A DNA stretch of 64,000 nucleotides from Arcticibacterium luteifluviistationis (GCF_003258705.1 NZ_CP029480.1:4836001-4900000), one strand, 5' to 3'; counted from the first letter of the stretch, positions 35,300 through 43,266 are shown. Numbers and translations: made by a program. The notes: generated by a model not told the origin, from the sequence alone.

Positions 35300-36325
35300 T
35301 TAATATTTTGACGCAATATAATTAACTGCCAAAGCTACTAACACAGAAACCGTCATCCCTAGCACAAGTTTCCCAAAATCATTACGAATGATAGGGAATA
35401 GATTTTTAATCTTTCTGTGTTTTGATAACGTGGTGATTGCCATTTCCCTACCCGTCAAAAGCCCAATAAAAACCCAGGTGGTAGACATTGGAATTGAATT
35501 AACTTCTTTAAAGAAAAACAGTATAGCGGCGTAAACAAAGTCAATAATCGTAGCTGACCTTACATATTTGGTATTGGTTTTTGTCAAAACAATACCCTGA
35601 ATTTTTCCACCACCTTCTCTGAAAATAAAGAAAATCACACTAGTGAAAAATACCAATATTAGAATCAGCTGTAAACCAGAAATCTGACGAGGAAGGAAAA
35701 CCGAAATATTAGCTACATCATGTGTTAACCAGCTCCACCAAAGAAAGCCTGTTGATACCCATTGTAGAGAGCTCCAGTATGATTTTTGAAATTCCTTATA
35801 ATTGAGCTTTTTAACAATACCCTTCCGTTTTAGAGTTTTGTATAGGGAACCTATAAAGCCCGTTTGACTATTGTCTCTAATACTCTTTTTTTCATCCAAA
35901 ACCTTCGATATTGCTATCCAAAATAAATAAGCAGTTACGGCAGAAACACCATAACCAATAATTGATTTAAGAAGCATAGACTCTAAAACTACCGAAGAAG
36001 CAAAAGTAGCCAATATCAAAAATGAAGTAGATACAGGAATTCCCATCCTAGTCATCAATATCAAAACCACAGGGGCAATACCATGATACCAATGAACCTC
36101 TATGTAAGGAATCTTCTCTAATCTTCCGTAAGAGATATCACCATTATTGGCAAACCAACTGTATGAAACAGTTAAGATTAAACCCAATGCCGCAAAGGAA
36201 GCTAAATAATACCAAGGCGTCTTTCTGTTAGAAGACATCCAAGTACCGAGCGTTTGAATAGAATCATTAGCGATTACAGAGTACGACGCTAATAGAAAGA
36301 AAAAAATCGATAGAAATTGATCCAT
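35300..36325 (-). CDS. Short PiT-like phosphate permease paralogue (form B)
   Basis: 341 residues, highly similar over its whole length to the neighbouring 314-residue protein. Same ANDSIQTLGTW, PVSTSFLILAT, WLTHDVANISVFLPRQISG and PMSTTWVFIGLLTGRE motifs, about nine membrane helices. It keeps a charged central loop (GSLYKTLKRKGIVKKLNYKE) that the other copy has lost. It has its own terminator and its own copy of the 29-bp upstream motif, so the two copies are separately transcribed duplicates rather than an operon. Likely phosphate permease; substrate inferred. Confidence 0.6.
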   Translation of the reverse strand: MDQFLSIFFFLLASYSVIANDSIQTLGTWMSSNRKTPWYYLASFAALGLILTVSYSWFANNGDISYGRLEKIPYIEVHWYHGIAPVVLILMTRMGIPVSTSFLILATFASSVVLESMLLKSIIGYGVSAVTAYLFWIAISKVLDEKKSIRDNSQTGFIGSLYKTLKRKGIVKKLNYKEFQKSYWSSLQWVSTGFLWWSWLTHDVANISVFLPRQISGLQLILILVFFTSVIFFIFREGGGKIQGIVLTKTNTKYVRSATIIDFVYAAILFFFKEVNSIPMSTTWVFIGLLTGREMAITTLSKHRKIKNLFPIIRNDFGKLVLGMTVSVLVALAVNYIASKY

Positions 36326-36732
36326 TTATTTAAAATTCTAATTGGAGTTGCCTACTAAATAGGTGATATACCAAGTCTTTAAAAGAATAACTGCAGACTT
36401 GGACACCCAAGTCGCTTAAATTTAAATACATATCAAATCCCTGAATCACAGCCAATTAGATTATATTTCTCTTACCACTTACCTTTACAGCAAATGCATT
36501 TATTCATATTGTTCAGCAAAAGTCACGATTTAATCAAAAGAGCCGTCCGTTTTTAATATTACTAAATTGTTAAGTTTGACAACATTGCCACTAACACTTA
36601 ATCTAAAAAGAGCACACTAGGCTTATCCCTTATGCTTAATTAACAATTTCAATTAGGCTAACAACTATCACTTTAACTCTTAATTCATTACAAGAAAGTA
36701 AAGACTAATTCAAGGAAGCCTCTAAACCGGAC
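36326..36732. other. Intergenic region upstream of PiT-like form B
   Basis: 407 bases. The 29-bp shared motif is at 36555-36583. No TAnnTTTG element was found near the start, and no gene or hairpin of note. Confidence 0.5.
36555..36583 (-). promoter_or_regulatory. Shared 29-bp PiT motif, copy 2 (candidate Pho box)
   Basis: Minus strand GTTGTCAAACTTAACA then ATTTAGTAATATT. It includes a TTGTCA in addition to TTAACA, and an 11-bp hexamer period. It lies about 230 bp upstream of the start at 36325, almost the same distance as copy 1 from its gene. Confidence 0.6.
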
Positions 36733-38142
36733 TCAACCAATTAACCATCGAAATAGAAGGAACAAAGAAGCTGATAAAAAAATAGATACAGGCAATGTTA
36801 GCACCCAAGCTAATGCAATAGATTTCACCGTTCCAGATTGTAAATTCTTTATCCCTTTATTTGCCACCATAGACCCTGCAATACCTGAAGAAAGCGTATG
36901 CGTAGTACTTACGGGCATCCCAAAGCCTGTGGCCAAACCAATGGTTATGGCTGCCACTAACTCCGCAGAAGCTCCTTGGGCATAGGTCAAATGAGTTTTA
37001 CCTATTTTTTCGCCCACTGTCACTACTATCCTTTTCCAGCCAATCATAGTTCCTAGTCCTAAAGAAATTGATATTAACAGAATCACCCATAAAGGTGCAT
37101 AATCTGTTGCTTTACGAATTCCCTTTTCTTCTTTAGTGGCCAGCAGTCCTAATTCTTTTTTATCCCTACTGCTTAAGTTAATATTTTCAGATTGCAGAAG
37201 TTTTTTGCTATTACTAGAAATACTTAGAATAGCCCCTCTGATTTCAAGTTTATTCGCATTCTCATCTTTAAATGCATTTTGCAATACCAGAATATTCGAT
37301 TTAATGCTATTGATTTGAGATTCTTCTGAACTCCCTAAACCAATCGTATCTATTTTCGAAACAATGGCATCAATCGATGTCACTTCAGGTTCCAATTTCC
37401 GAAAATCTTTTATGGATGTTATACCATAAATAGTAGGCAAAATTCCAATTAGAATGAGCATGACAAGGCCAATGCCTTTTTGTCCATCATTTTTACCGTG
37501 AAAAAAACTAACTAGTGTACAGGTTCCAATAAGGATCAATCTTATCCAGGTGGGTGGCACCGTTCCTTTTTTGGGCTCAGAGAACACGATTCTTTGTAGC
37601 TTCTTATTTATAGAGTTTTTCAATAAGAACATTAAGGCAATGGCCATGGAGAAACCCAATAATGGGGCTAGCAAGAGTCCAGTAAAAACACTCTGAGCCT
37701 TTTCCCAGTTTACTGCGGCCAGTCCAATAGTATTTTCTGGCAATAAGGCATATCCTAAACCTACTCCTAAAATAGCTCCTATTAATGTATGAGAACTAGA
37801 AGAAGGCAAGCCTAAATACCATGTTCCAAAATTCCAAATTATTGCCGAAATCAGCATGGCCATAACCATGGCTATGCTGTGGTATATATTTTGGTCAATT
37901 AATAATTCTACGGGAAGTAAATAAATAATGCTAATACCCACTCCTACCCCACCGGTAACAACTCCCAAGAAATTCATTAAACCAGACCAAATTACAGCAT
38001 GGTTTGGCTTAAGCGAGTTGGTATAAATTACTGTAGCTACGGCATTAGCAGTATCATGAAATCCATTGATAAATTCAAAAAGGCATGCAAAAAGCAATGC
38101 AACAACCAAAATCGCTAGCAATCCGGCTTCAATTCCAAACAT
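36733..38142 (-). CDS. pit: PiT-family inorganic phosphate transporter
   Basis: 469 residues from ATG 38142; the frame continues to TTG 38205, but MFGIEAGLLAILVVALLFACLFEFINGFHDTANA is the usual PiT start. The N-terminal signature FINGFHDTANAVATVIYT and the C-terminal repeat GFGMPVSTTHTLSSGIAGSMVANKG with SFFHGKNDGQKGIGL are diagnostic of PiT. About ten membrane helices with a large cytoplasmic loop (about residues 250-350) rich in charged residues. It imports phosphate with protons or as metal-phosphate. A copy of the shared motif lies about 100 bp upstream. Confidence 0.92.
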   Translation of the reverse strand: MFGIEAGLLAILVVALLFACLFEFINGFHDTANAVATVIYTNSLKPNHAVIWSGLMNFLGVVTGGVGVGISIIYLLPVELLIDQNIYHSIAMVMAMLISAIIWNFGTWYLGLPSSSSHTLIGAILGVGLGYALLPENTIGLAAVNWEKAQSVFTGLLLAPLLGFSMAIALMFLLKNSINKKLQRIVFSEPKKGTVPPTWIRLILIGTCTLVSFFHGKNDGQKGIGLVMLILIGILPTIYGITSIKDFRKLEPEVTSIDAIVSKIDTIGLGSSEESQINSIKSNILVLQNAFKDENANKLEIRGAILSISSNSKKLLQSENINLSSRDKKELGLLATKEEKGIRKATDYAPLWVILLISISLGLGTMIGWKRIVVTVGEKIGKTHLTYAQGASAELVAAITIGLATGFGMPVSTTHTLSSGIAGSMVANKGIKNLQSGTVKSIALAWVLTLPVSIFLSASLFLLFRWLIG

Positions 38143-38239
38143 GTATCTACACTTTGACCATTTCAGAAAATCATTAACACAATAATCTTCGAATTGATCT
38201 CTCAAAAGTCATTATAAATCAGGAATATAACCTCAATCC

Positions 38240-38268
38240 AATATTATAAAATTGTAAAGCTTTATAAC
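38240..38268 (-). promoter_or_regulatory. Shared 29-bp PiT motif, copy 3 (candidate Pho box)
   Basis: Minus strand GTTATAAAGCTTTACA then ATTTTATAATATT. It matches the other two copies without gaps; 23 of 29 positions are invariant in all three. It is about 98 bp upstream of the pit ATG, and overlaps a plus-strand TAACTTTG (38265-38272) facing ispF. Confidence 0.6.
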
Positions 38269-38315
38269 TTTGACTACTTCTGTCAGGAAATTGATAATTG
38301 AAAATATTGTTTTCT

Positions 38316-38323
38316 TAATTTTG
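38316..38323 (+). promoter_or_regulatory. Candidate ispF -7 element very close to start codon
   Basis: TAATTTTG fits TAnnTTTG and ends four bases before the first ATG at 38328. A TTG lies 22 bases upstream (38291-38293). If used, transcription would begin at or within the start codon region, giving a leaderless mRNA. A second -7 match (TAACTTTG at 38265-38272) is further upstream and would give a leader of about 55 bases. Confidence 0.4.
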
Positions 38324-38327
38324 ACAC

Positions 38328-38810
38328 ATGATGAATATTAAAATTGGACATGGTTATGATGTCCACGAGTTAGCGGCTGGCTATGAACTAACCTTGGGTG
38401 GAATAAAAATACCTCATACTGTAGGTTCTATGGGGCACTCTGATGCCGATGTACTTTTACATGCCATTTGTGATGCACTTCTAGGAGCCCTTTCTTTGGG
38501 AGACATTGGACTTCACTTCAAGAATACCGACCCACAATGGAAAGGTGCTGATAGTAAGATTTTTCTAAAAGAGGTCAATAGAATGATAAACGAAAAAGGC
38601 TGGAAAGTTGGAAACATTGACTCCACCTTAATTCTTCAAGAACCCAAAATTGGAAAATATGTACCTGCCATGAAGAAGGCCATTGCAGAATGTATAGGTG
38701 TACCGGAAGACTGTGTTAGCATAAAAGCTACTACTGCCGAGAATATGGGTTTTGTGGGAAGAAAAGAAGGTTTAGAAGCACATGCTGTTTGTTTACTTTT
38801 TAAGGATTAA
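38328..38810 (+). CDS. ispF: 2-C-methyl-D-erythritol 2,4-cyclodiphosphate synthase
   Basis: 160 residues, standard length. IGHGYDVHEL gives the Asp-His metal site; MGHSDADVLLHAICDALLGALSLGDIGLHF carries the third ligand (His) and substrate contacts; ATTAENMGFVGRKEGLEAHAVCLL is the conserved C-terminus. IspF cyclises CDP-ME-2-phosphate in the MEP isoprenoid pathway, as a homotrimer. Two consecutive ATGs (38328, 38331) could both start translation. Confidence 0.97.
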   Translation: MMNIKIGHGYDVHELAAGYELTLGGIKIPHTVGSMGHSDADVLLHAICDALLGALSLGDIGLHFKNTDPQWKGADSKIFLKEVNRMINEKGWKVGNIDSTLILQEPKIGKYVPAMKKAIAECIGVPEDCVSIKATTAENMGFVGRKEGLEAHAVCLLFKD

Positions 38811-38912
38811 CCTGATTAAATCAATTATTTCTTTTAAATAATTGTCGGCTAAAAGCAATGATTGATTCCTCTAGGTTACTTTTAGCTAATTACATTTTGA
38901 TAAAACTCAGAT

Positions 38913-40061
38913 ATGCCAAACAAATATACCCTCCTAATACTTACACTCTTTGTCTCTTCAATAGCAATAGCTCAGCAAATAGCTATTGGCGAAAGTACTG
39001 ATGGTGAAATTTCTTTTGAAGAATACACCCCAAAGTCAACACTTATAGTAGAGTCTAATATACCTACCACCGCAAAGTTTCCTTTTATAGATATCCATAA
39101 TCATCAGTTTGGTATGGATACCAAAGCGAAACTGGACGACATAGTGCATGACATGGATAGTCTTAACATGAAAGTCATGATTAACCTAAGTGGACGTGGT
39201 TGGGCAAGAGACGTTGATAAGTCTACTAAAACACTAGAAGGCTATGTAAAGGCGGTCAACGATAATTATCCTGATAGATTCATCATATTTACCAACATTG
39301 ATTTTAATGGTATAAGCGAAGAAGGCTGGACAGAAAGAGCGGTCAAAATGCTAGAAGACGATGTCAAACTTCGTGGGGCTGGAGGACTTAAAATTTATAA
39401 AAGCCTTGGCTTCAATGTTACCAACGCTGATGGAAGTGTGGTAGCCGTTAATGACAAAAGGATTGACCCAGTATGGGATATGGCGGGTAAATTAGGCATC
39501 CCAGTTTTGATTCATACGGCCGAGCCTGCTTCATTCTGGAATCCCTTAAATAGATATAACGAAAGGTGGCTTGAGCTAAAAACGCACCCAAGAAGAGCTA
39601 GAGATACATCGAACGGCGACTACTCTTTTGAGGATTTGATAGAACAACAGCATGATGTTTTTGCCAAGCATCCCAACACTACATTCATAAACGCTCACAT
39701 GGGATGGTATGCGAACGACCTTCAAAAACTAGACAGCTTGATGATTGCTCTGCCGAACACATATGTAGAAATAGGAGCCGTAATAGCCGAACTTGGTCGT
39801 CAGCCTAGAGCCGCCAATAAGTTTTTCACTAAATGGCAAGACCGTGTTCTTTTTGGAAAAGATTCTTGGAAACCTGAAGAGTATCAAACCTATTTTCATG
39901 TTTTAGAAACGGAAGACGAGTATTTCCAATACCACAAAAAGTACCACGCATTCTGGCCAATGTACGGCTTAGGTCTTTCCGATGAGGTTTTAAAGAAACT
40001 ATACTATAAAAACGCTTTGAAAATACTTCCAAGCATTGACAAGAGTATGTTCCCCAATTAG
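38913..40061 (+). CDS. Amidohydrolase (Amidohydro_2 family), exported
   Basis: 382 residues with a signal peptide (SIAIAQQ). FPFIDIHNHQFG has the paired His of the first metal site, VLIHTAEPASFW and FINAHMGWYANDLQKLD provide further His, and LFGKDSWKP the Asp, as in Amidohydro_2 (PF04909) metal-dependent hydrolases. The substrate is unknown; relatives include decarboxylases and lactonases. A strong terminator follows, isolating it from the RAYT region. Confidence 0.82.
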   Translation: MPNKYTLLILTLFVSSIAIAQQIAIGESTDGEISFEEYTPKSTLIVESNIPTTAKFPFIDIHNHQFGMDTKAKLDDIVHDMDSLNMKVMINLSGRGWARDVDKSTKTLEGYVKAVNDNYPDRFIIFTNIDFNGISEEGWTERAVKMLEDDVKLRGAGGLKIYKSLGFNVTNADGSVVAVNDKRIDPVWDMAGKLGIPVLIHTAEPASFWNPLNRYNERWLELKTHPRRARDTSNGDYSFEDLIEQQHDVFAKHPNTTFINAHMGWYANDLQKLDSLMIALPNTYVEIGAVIAELGRQPRAANKFFTKWQDRVLFGKDSWKPEEYQTYFHVLETEDEYFQYHKKYHAFWPMYGLGLSDEVLKKLYYKNALKILPSIDKSMFPN

Positions 40062-40085
40062 GAATAACTCTTAATCTCATTATCA

Positions 40086-40122
40086 AAATACCTTTGAGCT
40101 TCGTGTTCAAAGGTATTTTTTT
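40086..40122 (+). terminator. Rho-independent terminator after amidohydrolase
   Basis: Perfect 12-bp stem AAATACCTTTGA (40086-40097) with 40107-40118, followed by a T run to 40122. The A-rich left side may also let it terminate the convergent RAYT transcript. Confidence 0.9.
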
Positions 40123-40187
40123 GTTAAAAAGCAGATGCTTATAATTAAAGCTGAATCTTCTATACATACCTACATCAAGCAAACTCA

Positions 40188-40468
40188 TTACATTTCATCA
40201 AATAAATAAGCTTCTTTATAGTCAACTTCATAAGCATTTAAAAACTGAAGATATTCTTCTTTAAACGATTTCTTGCTGTGGTGTTCCTCTTGTTTTTTGA
40301 TATAATTAATGATAGTTGGTAGTTGAGAATGCCCCAAAGTAAAGGCTCCAAATCCTTCTTGCCATTCAAACTTTCCTTTCACCAACTGTTTTTCATTTAT
40401 CCATTTAGATGAATTTGCCTTGATATCCCTGATGCTCGCAGACAAATTAATATCTGGTTTTGTCCCTA
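40188..40468 (-). CDS. RAYT (REP-associated Y1 transposase), exon 2
   Basis: Encodes residues 61-152 of the spliced protein (the first two bases, TA, complete codon 60). SIRDIKANSSKWINEKQLVKGKFEWQEGFGAF and the helix TIINYIKKQEEHH (catalytic Tyr about 115) are the C-terminal half of IS200-like/RAYT Y1 nucleases. DYKEAYLFDEM is the usual C-terminal ending. The open frame runs upstream into intron sequence to 40508, but homology begins at GTKPD directly after the predicted splice site. Without splicing this half has no start codon. Confidence 0.88.
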
Positions 40469-40507
40469 ATCGAGTAGATGGCCGTAGGCCATGAAGCCTA
40501 CGGTACA

Positions 40508-40550
40508 CCTCTCACACCACCGTACGTACGGGTCTCGTATACGGCGGTTC
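40508..40550 (-). ncRNA. Group II intron domain V
   Basis: Minus strand GAACCGCCGTATACGAG, then CCCGTACGTACGG and TGGTGTGAGAGG. ACCGCCGTA pairs with TACGGTGGT (one G-U), closed by a short loop, the classic catalytic helix. The maturase stop codon TGA (40549-40551) overlaps its first bases. Confidence 0.88.
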
Positions 40551-41829
40551 ATTGAATCTCTGGTTGTAAGCGTTGATAATAATCCAACATACTTTCGTAA
40601 CCTCGTAACCTTAACTTCTCAAGCGTGATGGTAGTCTTTAAAATAGGGCTTTGAGCAGTTGCCCATCCTCCCATTCTAGTTCTGCTCCATCGGTACGCTT
40701 GAATATGGTTTACGCCAAGCCTAATCAGGTTCTTTCGCTTGCGTTCCGGCTTTTTCCAGTCAGTCCAAATACAGTATCTCAACCTATTCCTTAACCATTC
40801 GTCAAGAGCTTTGAGTTTGCCGTGAATACTAGCTAAGCGGTAGTTGTTCACCCATCCTCTATAAACTTCTTTGATTTTGGCTAGTCGCAGGTCAAAACTG
40901 TATGGTTTGGTCTTTTTGGTGGCTGCCTTTAGCTTGCGTTTTAACGATTGCCAGCTACTTTCTTTTACTACAAGTTGGTATTTGCCTTTCTCACCTTTTT
41001 TGTAAGTAGGCACAAAGCCATGACCCAAAAGCTCAAAATTAGAAGGTCTGCGTATGCCGCTTTTTGCCTTGTTGATGGGTAGTTCTAGCTTGTCTCTTAG
41101 AAAGAGATAAACATAGTTACCTATCCGTTTGGCTTCTGCTTTTGACTTGCAATAGATGCTAAAATCATCGGCGTAGCGGATAAACTTTAAGCCTTTACTT
41201 TTGAGTTCTTTATCCAGTTGGTCAAGCATAATGTTTGACAATAATGGACTCAATGGACTGCCTTGTGGTACTCCTTTGCGGCGTTTGTGAAGTTTACCAT
41301 TTTTCATGATTGGTGCACGAAGCCACTTGCGTATTAAACGCAGAGTGATGGGGCATTTTACCTTGTTGTAGATGAGTTGCAGAAGTTTGTAATGCTCTAC
41401 TTCGTCGAAAAACTTACTCAAATCAATATCTACAATATCCTGAAAGCCATCATTGATGAACTTTTGGGCTTGTAAAACTGCTTGGTGCAAATTCCTCTTT
41501 GGGCGAAAACCGTAGCTTTCGTCCTCAAAGTCGAGCTCAAACTTCATAGCCAGTTGCTGACTTACAGCTTGTTGTAACCATCGGTCGGTTACGGTGGGTA
41601 TACCCAGTATTCGGGTTCCACCACTCGCTTTTGGTATTTCTACCGCCAAGATAGGGCTTGGTAAATACTTGCAATTGACAATCGAGGTCAGTATGCATTC
41701 TCCGTGCTGTTCGATGTACGATTTCAGTTCGGTTGTTTGCATCCCGTCGACGCCTGCCGAACCTCCGTTCAACTCAACCTTTCGGCGAGCCTTAGTGAGG
41801 TTTTTAGCTTGTAAAATTTGCTCTATCAT
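40549..41829 (-). CDS. ltrA: Group II intron reverse transcriptase/maturase (LtrA type)
   Basis: 426 residues. RT domain: GGSAGVDGMQTTEL (RT0/1), YLPSPILAVEIPKASGGTRILGIPTVTDRW (RT2), FEDESYGFRPKRNLHQAV, DIDLSKFFDEVEHYKL (RT3/A), RRKGVPQGSPLSPLLSNI (RT4/B), FIRYADDFSIYC with the catalytic YADD (RT5/C) and LELPINKAKSG. The maturase X domain (GIIM) follows, with GWVNNYRLASIHGKLKALDEWLRNRLRYCIWTDWKKPE. No HNH endonuclease domain is present after it, as in class C/D-type introns. It is needed for splicing and retrohoming of the surrounding intron. Confidence 0.95.
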   Translation of the reverse strand: MIEQILQAKNLTKARRKVELNGGSAGVDGMQTTELKSYIEQHGECILTSIVNCKYLPSPILAVEIPKASGGTRILGIPTVTDRWLQQAVSQQLAMKFELDFEDESYGFRPKRNLHQAVLQAQKFINDGFQDIVDIDLSKFFDEVEHYKLLQLIYNKVKCPITLRLIRKWLRAPIMKNGKLHKRRKGVPQGSPLSPLLSNIMLDQLDKELKSKGLKFIRYADDFSIYCKSKAEAKRIGNYVYLFLRDKLELPINKAKSGIRRPSNFELLGHGFVPTYKKGEKGKYQLVVKESSWQSLKRKLKAATKKTKPYSFDLRLAKIKEVYRGWVNNYRLASIHGKLKALDEWLRNRLRYCIWTDWKKPERKRKNLIRLGVNHIQAYRWSRTRMGGWATAQSPILKTTITLEKLRLRGYESMLDYYQRLQPEIQ

Positions 41830-42040
41830 AGTTTACTTTCTGTCTTTTCTAAAGCTAAGCTATGCTTGATTCTTAGCTAAATCCAGACACGACTCAATGT
41901 TTAGTCCTTCAGTAATTTGTGAGTCCTCGAGGGTATGGTCTTAGCAATCCTCGCTCATTTCTTTTACCTAATATGACCTCTGCTGACTTCTCAATCCATA
42001 CGCGTATGGTTCGAGAGCTCCCTTGGTAAGGCGAATATCC

Positions 42041-42046
42041 TTTTGT
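42041..42046 (-). other. Candidate EBS1 of the group II intron
   Basis: The intron RNA reads ACAAAA here, in the terminal loop of a hairpin closed by GCGA(TA)/TATTCGC. It pairs perfectly with the last six bases of exon 1 (TTTTGT, 42319-42314), the expected IBS1 position. The distance from the intron start is about 270 nt, suitable for the EBS1 loop in domain I. Confidence 0.55.
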
Positions 42047-42313
42047 CTATCGCTGCTACATCTACTATTTCGGTACTGTCTCTTTTCAGAGCTTTGGACT
42101 TCGGCAGCATGTGTTACCTCATCCGACCTAATAGCCTCAGTATGTAGTTCCTGTTCGTCAGTACAGACAACGTGGTTTGGCTTACTTCAGATGGCCAGTC
42201 ACCTGACCCACCCTTGCCACCTACTTAGCTTAGGGTAACGACTCCCTTGCCTACGGGACTTTCACCCTTTGGATTGTTCTTTTAAAGAACTAAATTCGTC
42301 ATTCAAGGCACAC

Positions 42314-42491
42314 ACAAAATATGAATGTGGTCTGGCATTCCATTAATAATCATCAACTTCTGATTGTTACTAGAAATAATACCAGAAATGTATTTATAAA
42401 GCTCATCTCTCCAAGAAGTTTGAATTAAGTTTTTTCTTCCCTTCACAGCAAATATGATATGGAAGTATAATTGTGTGTATGTGTTAGCCAT
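42314..42491 (-). CDS. RAYT (REP-associated Y1 transposase), exon 1
   Basis: Encodes residues 1-59 plus the first base of codon 60. MANTYTQLYFHIIFAVKGRKNLI is the typical start of IS200-like/RAYT Y1 transposases, and GMPDHIHIL at residues 51-59 carries the HUH metal-binding pair (His55, His57). The frame would read into a stop four bases after the intron boundary region (CVP-stop) if unspliced. With exon 2 the product is 152 residues, normal for a RAYT. These single-domain nucleases act on REP hairpins; the REP-like array lies just upstream. Confidence 0.9.
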
Positions 42492-42755
42492 GAAATAAAA
42501 ATAGCATTAATATTTGAAAATTATAAGTTGAACAGTTGACAATTAGAACAATACAGACAATTAAGATATTCTTAAATGAAGGATATAAACAGCAACATTA
42601 AAGGTCAAAAGATCGAAATGTTATTCTCTCTAAACAAATCGCCAACAATAACATGCCACCCCGATGGGGTTTAATATTTCTATTCAATCAAATTACTATT
42701 AACATGCCGCCCCGCTGGGGCTGAGTTGGACACTACTAAACAAGAAGTCAAAAAA

Positions 42756-42872
42756 GCTCCAGAGGAGCGATATATTAATAGAATACAACAAACCAAGAAC
42801 CGCCAAAGCTCCAGAGGAGCGAAATATTAATAGAAAACGTCAAGCGAAGAACCGCCAAAGCTCCAGAGGAGC
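42756..42872. repeat. 52-bp ladder of A-type REP hairpins
   Basis: A-type hairpins GCTCCAGAGGAGC start at 42756, 42808 and 42860, exactly 52 bp apart, with spacers sharing AAACAACAAACCAAGAACCGCC-like sequence. The same 52-bp step recurs at 43094/43146 (second one degenerate) and a 53-bp step at 43303/43356. Confidence 0.75.
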
Positions 42873-42980
42873 GACATGTTATTCTCGATAAACCAATTGC
42901 CAACAATAACATATCACCCCGCTGGGGTTTGATAATTACGTTAATTCTAATTTCTATTAATATGCCGCCCCGATGGGGCT
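42863..42980. repeat. 118-bp direct repeat, copy 1
   Basis: Identical to 43149-43266. Runs from CCAGAGGAGCGACATG through a B hairpin to a C hairpin ending GATGGGGCT. Identity over 118 bases indicates recent duplication. Confidence 0.85.
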
Positions 42981-43148
42981 GGGTTTATGGCCTTCTGAAT
43001 TTATAACAAACTACATATTTGACAAAAACACAGGAAAACATAGCTCAGCAGAAGCAAAATGTCAATAAAACACAATCCCATTTAATGCAAAAAGCTCCAG
43101 AGGAGCGATATATTAATAGAAAACAACAAACCAAAACACACCTAAGAA

Positions 43149-43266
43149 CCAGAGGAGCGACATGTTATTCTCGATAAACCAATTGCCAACAATAACATAT
43201 CACCCCGCTGGGGTTTGATAATTACGTTAATTCTAATTTCTATTAATATGCCGCCCCGATGGGGCT
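43149..43266. repeat. 118-bp direct repeat, copy 2
   Basis: Identical to 42863-42980; offset 286 bp. The A hairpin at its left edge is damaged (GAACCAGAGG instead of GCTCCAGAGG), so the duplication boundary cuts inside this hairpin. Confidence 0.85.

Larger units (their letters stand above)
40469..42313 (-). mobile_element. Group II intron inserted in the RAYT gene
   Basis: 1845 nt, in the same direction as the host gene. The 5' end (42313) reads GTGTGCC, matching the GUGYG consensus; the 3' end (40469) reads CTACTCGAT, fitting the AY consensus. Domain V is recognisable at about 40508-40550, and a domain VI hairpin follows (CCGTAGGC-ttcat-GGCCTACGG) with a candidate branch-point A seven bases from the end. 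The maturase ORF (40549-41829) lies in domain IV. Domain I-III RNA occupies about 41830-42313. Removing these exact bases joins TTG-T to TA-GGG and restores the RAYT frame. Confidence 0.9.

Noticed and set aside
39829-40188. 119-residue minus-strand frame
   Set aside because: It is antisense to the end of the amidohydrolase gene and the terminator; no family pattern.
40469-40508. Upstream extension of RAYT exon 2 (about 14 residues before GTKPD)
   Set aside because: These codons lie in intron domain VI; the translation does not match RAYT proteins, whereas the spliced junction does.
42023-42238. 71-residue plus-strand reading frame
   Set aside because: It lies antisense inside group II intron domains I-III; its composition is low-complexity and it is a shadow of structured RNA.
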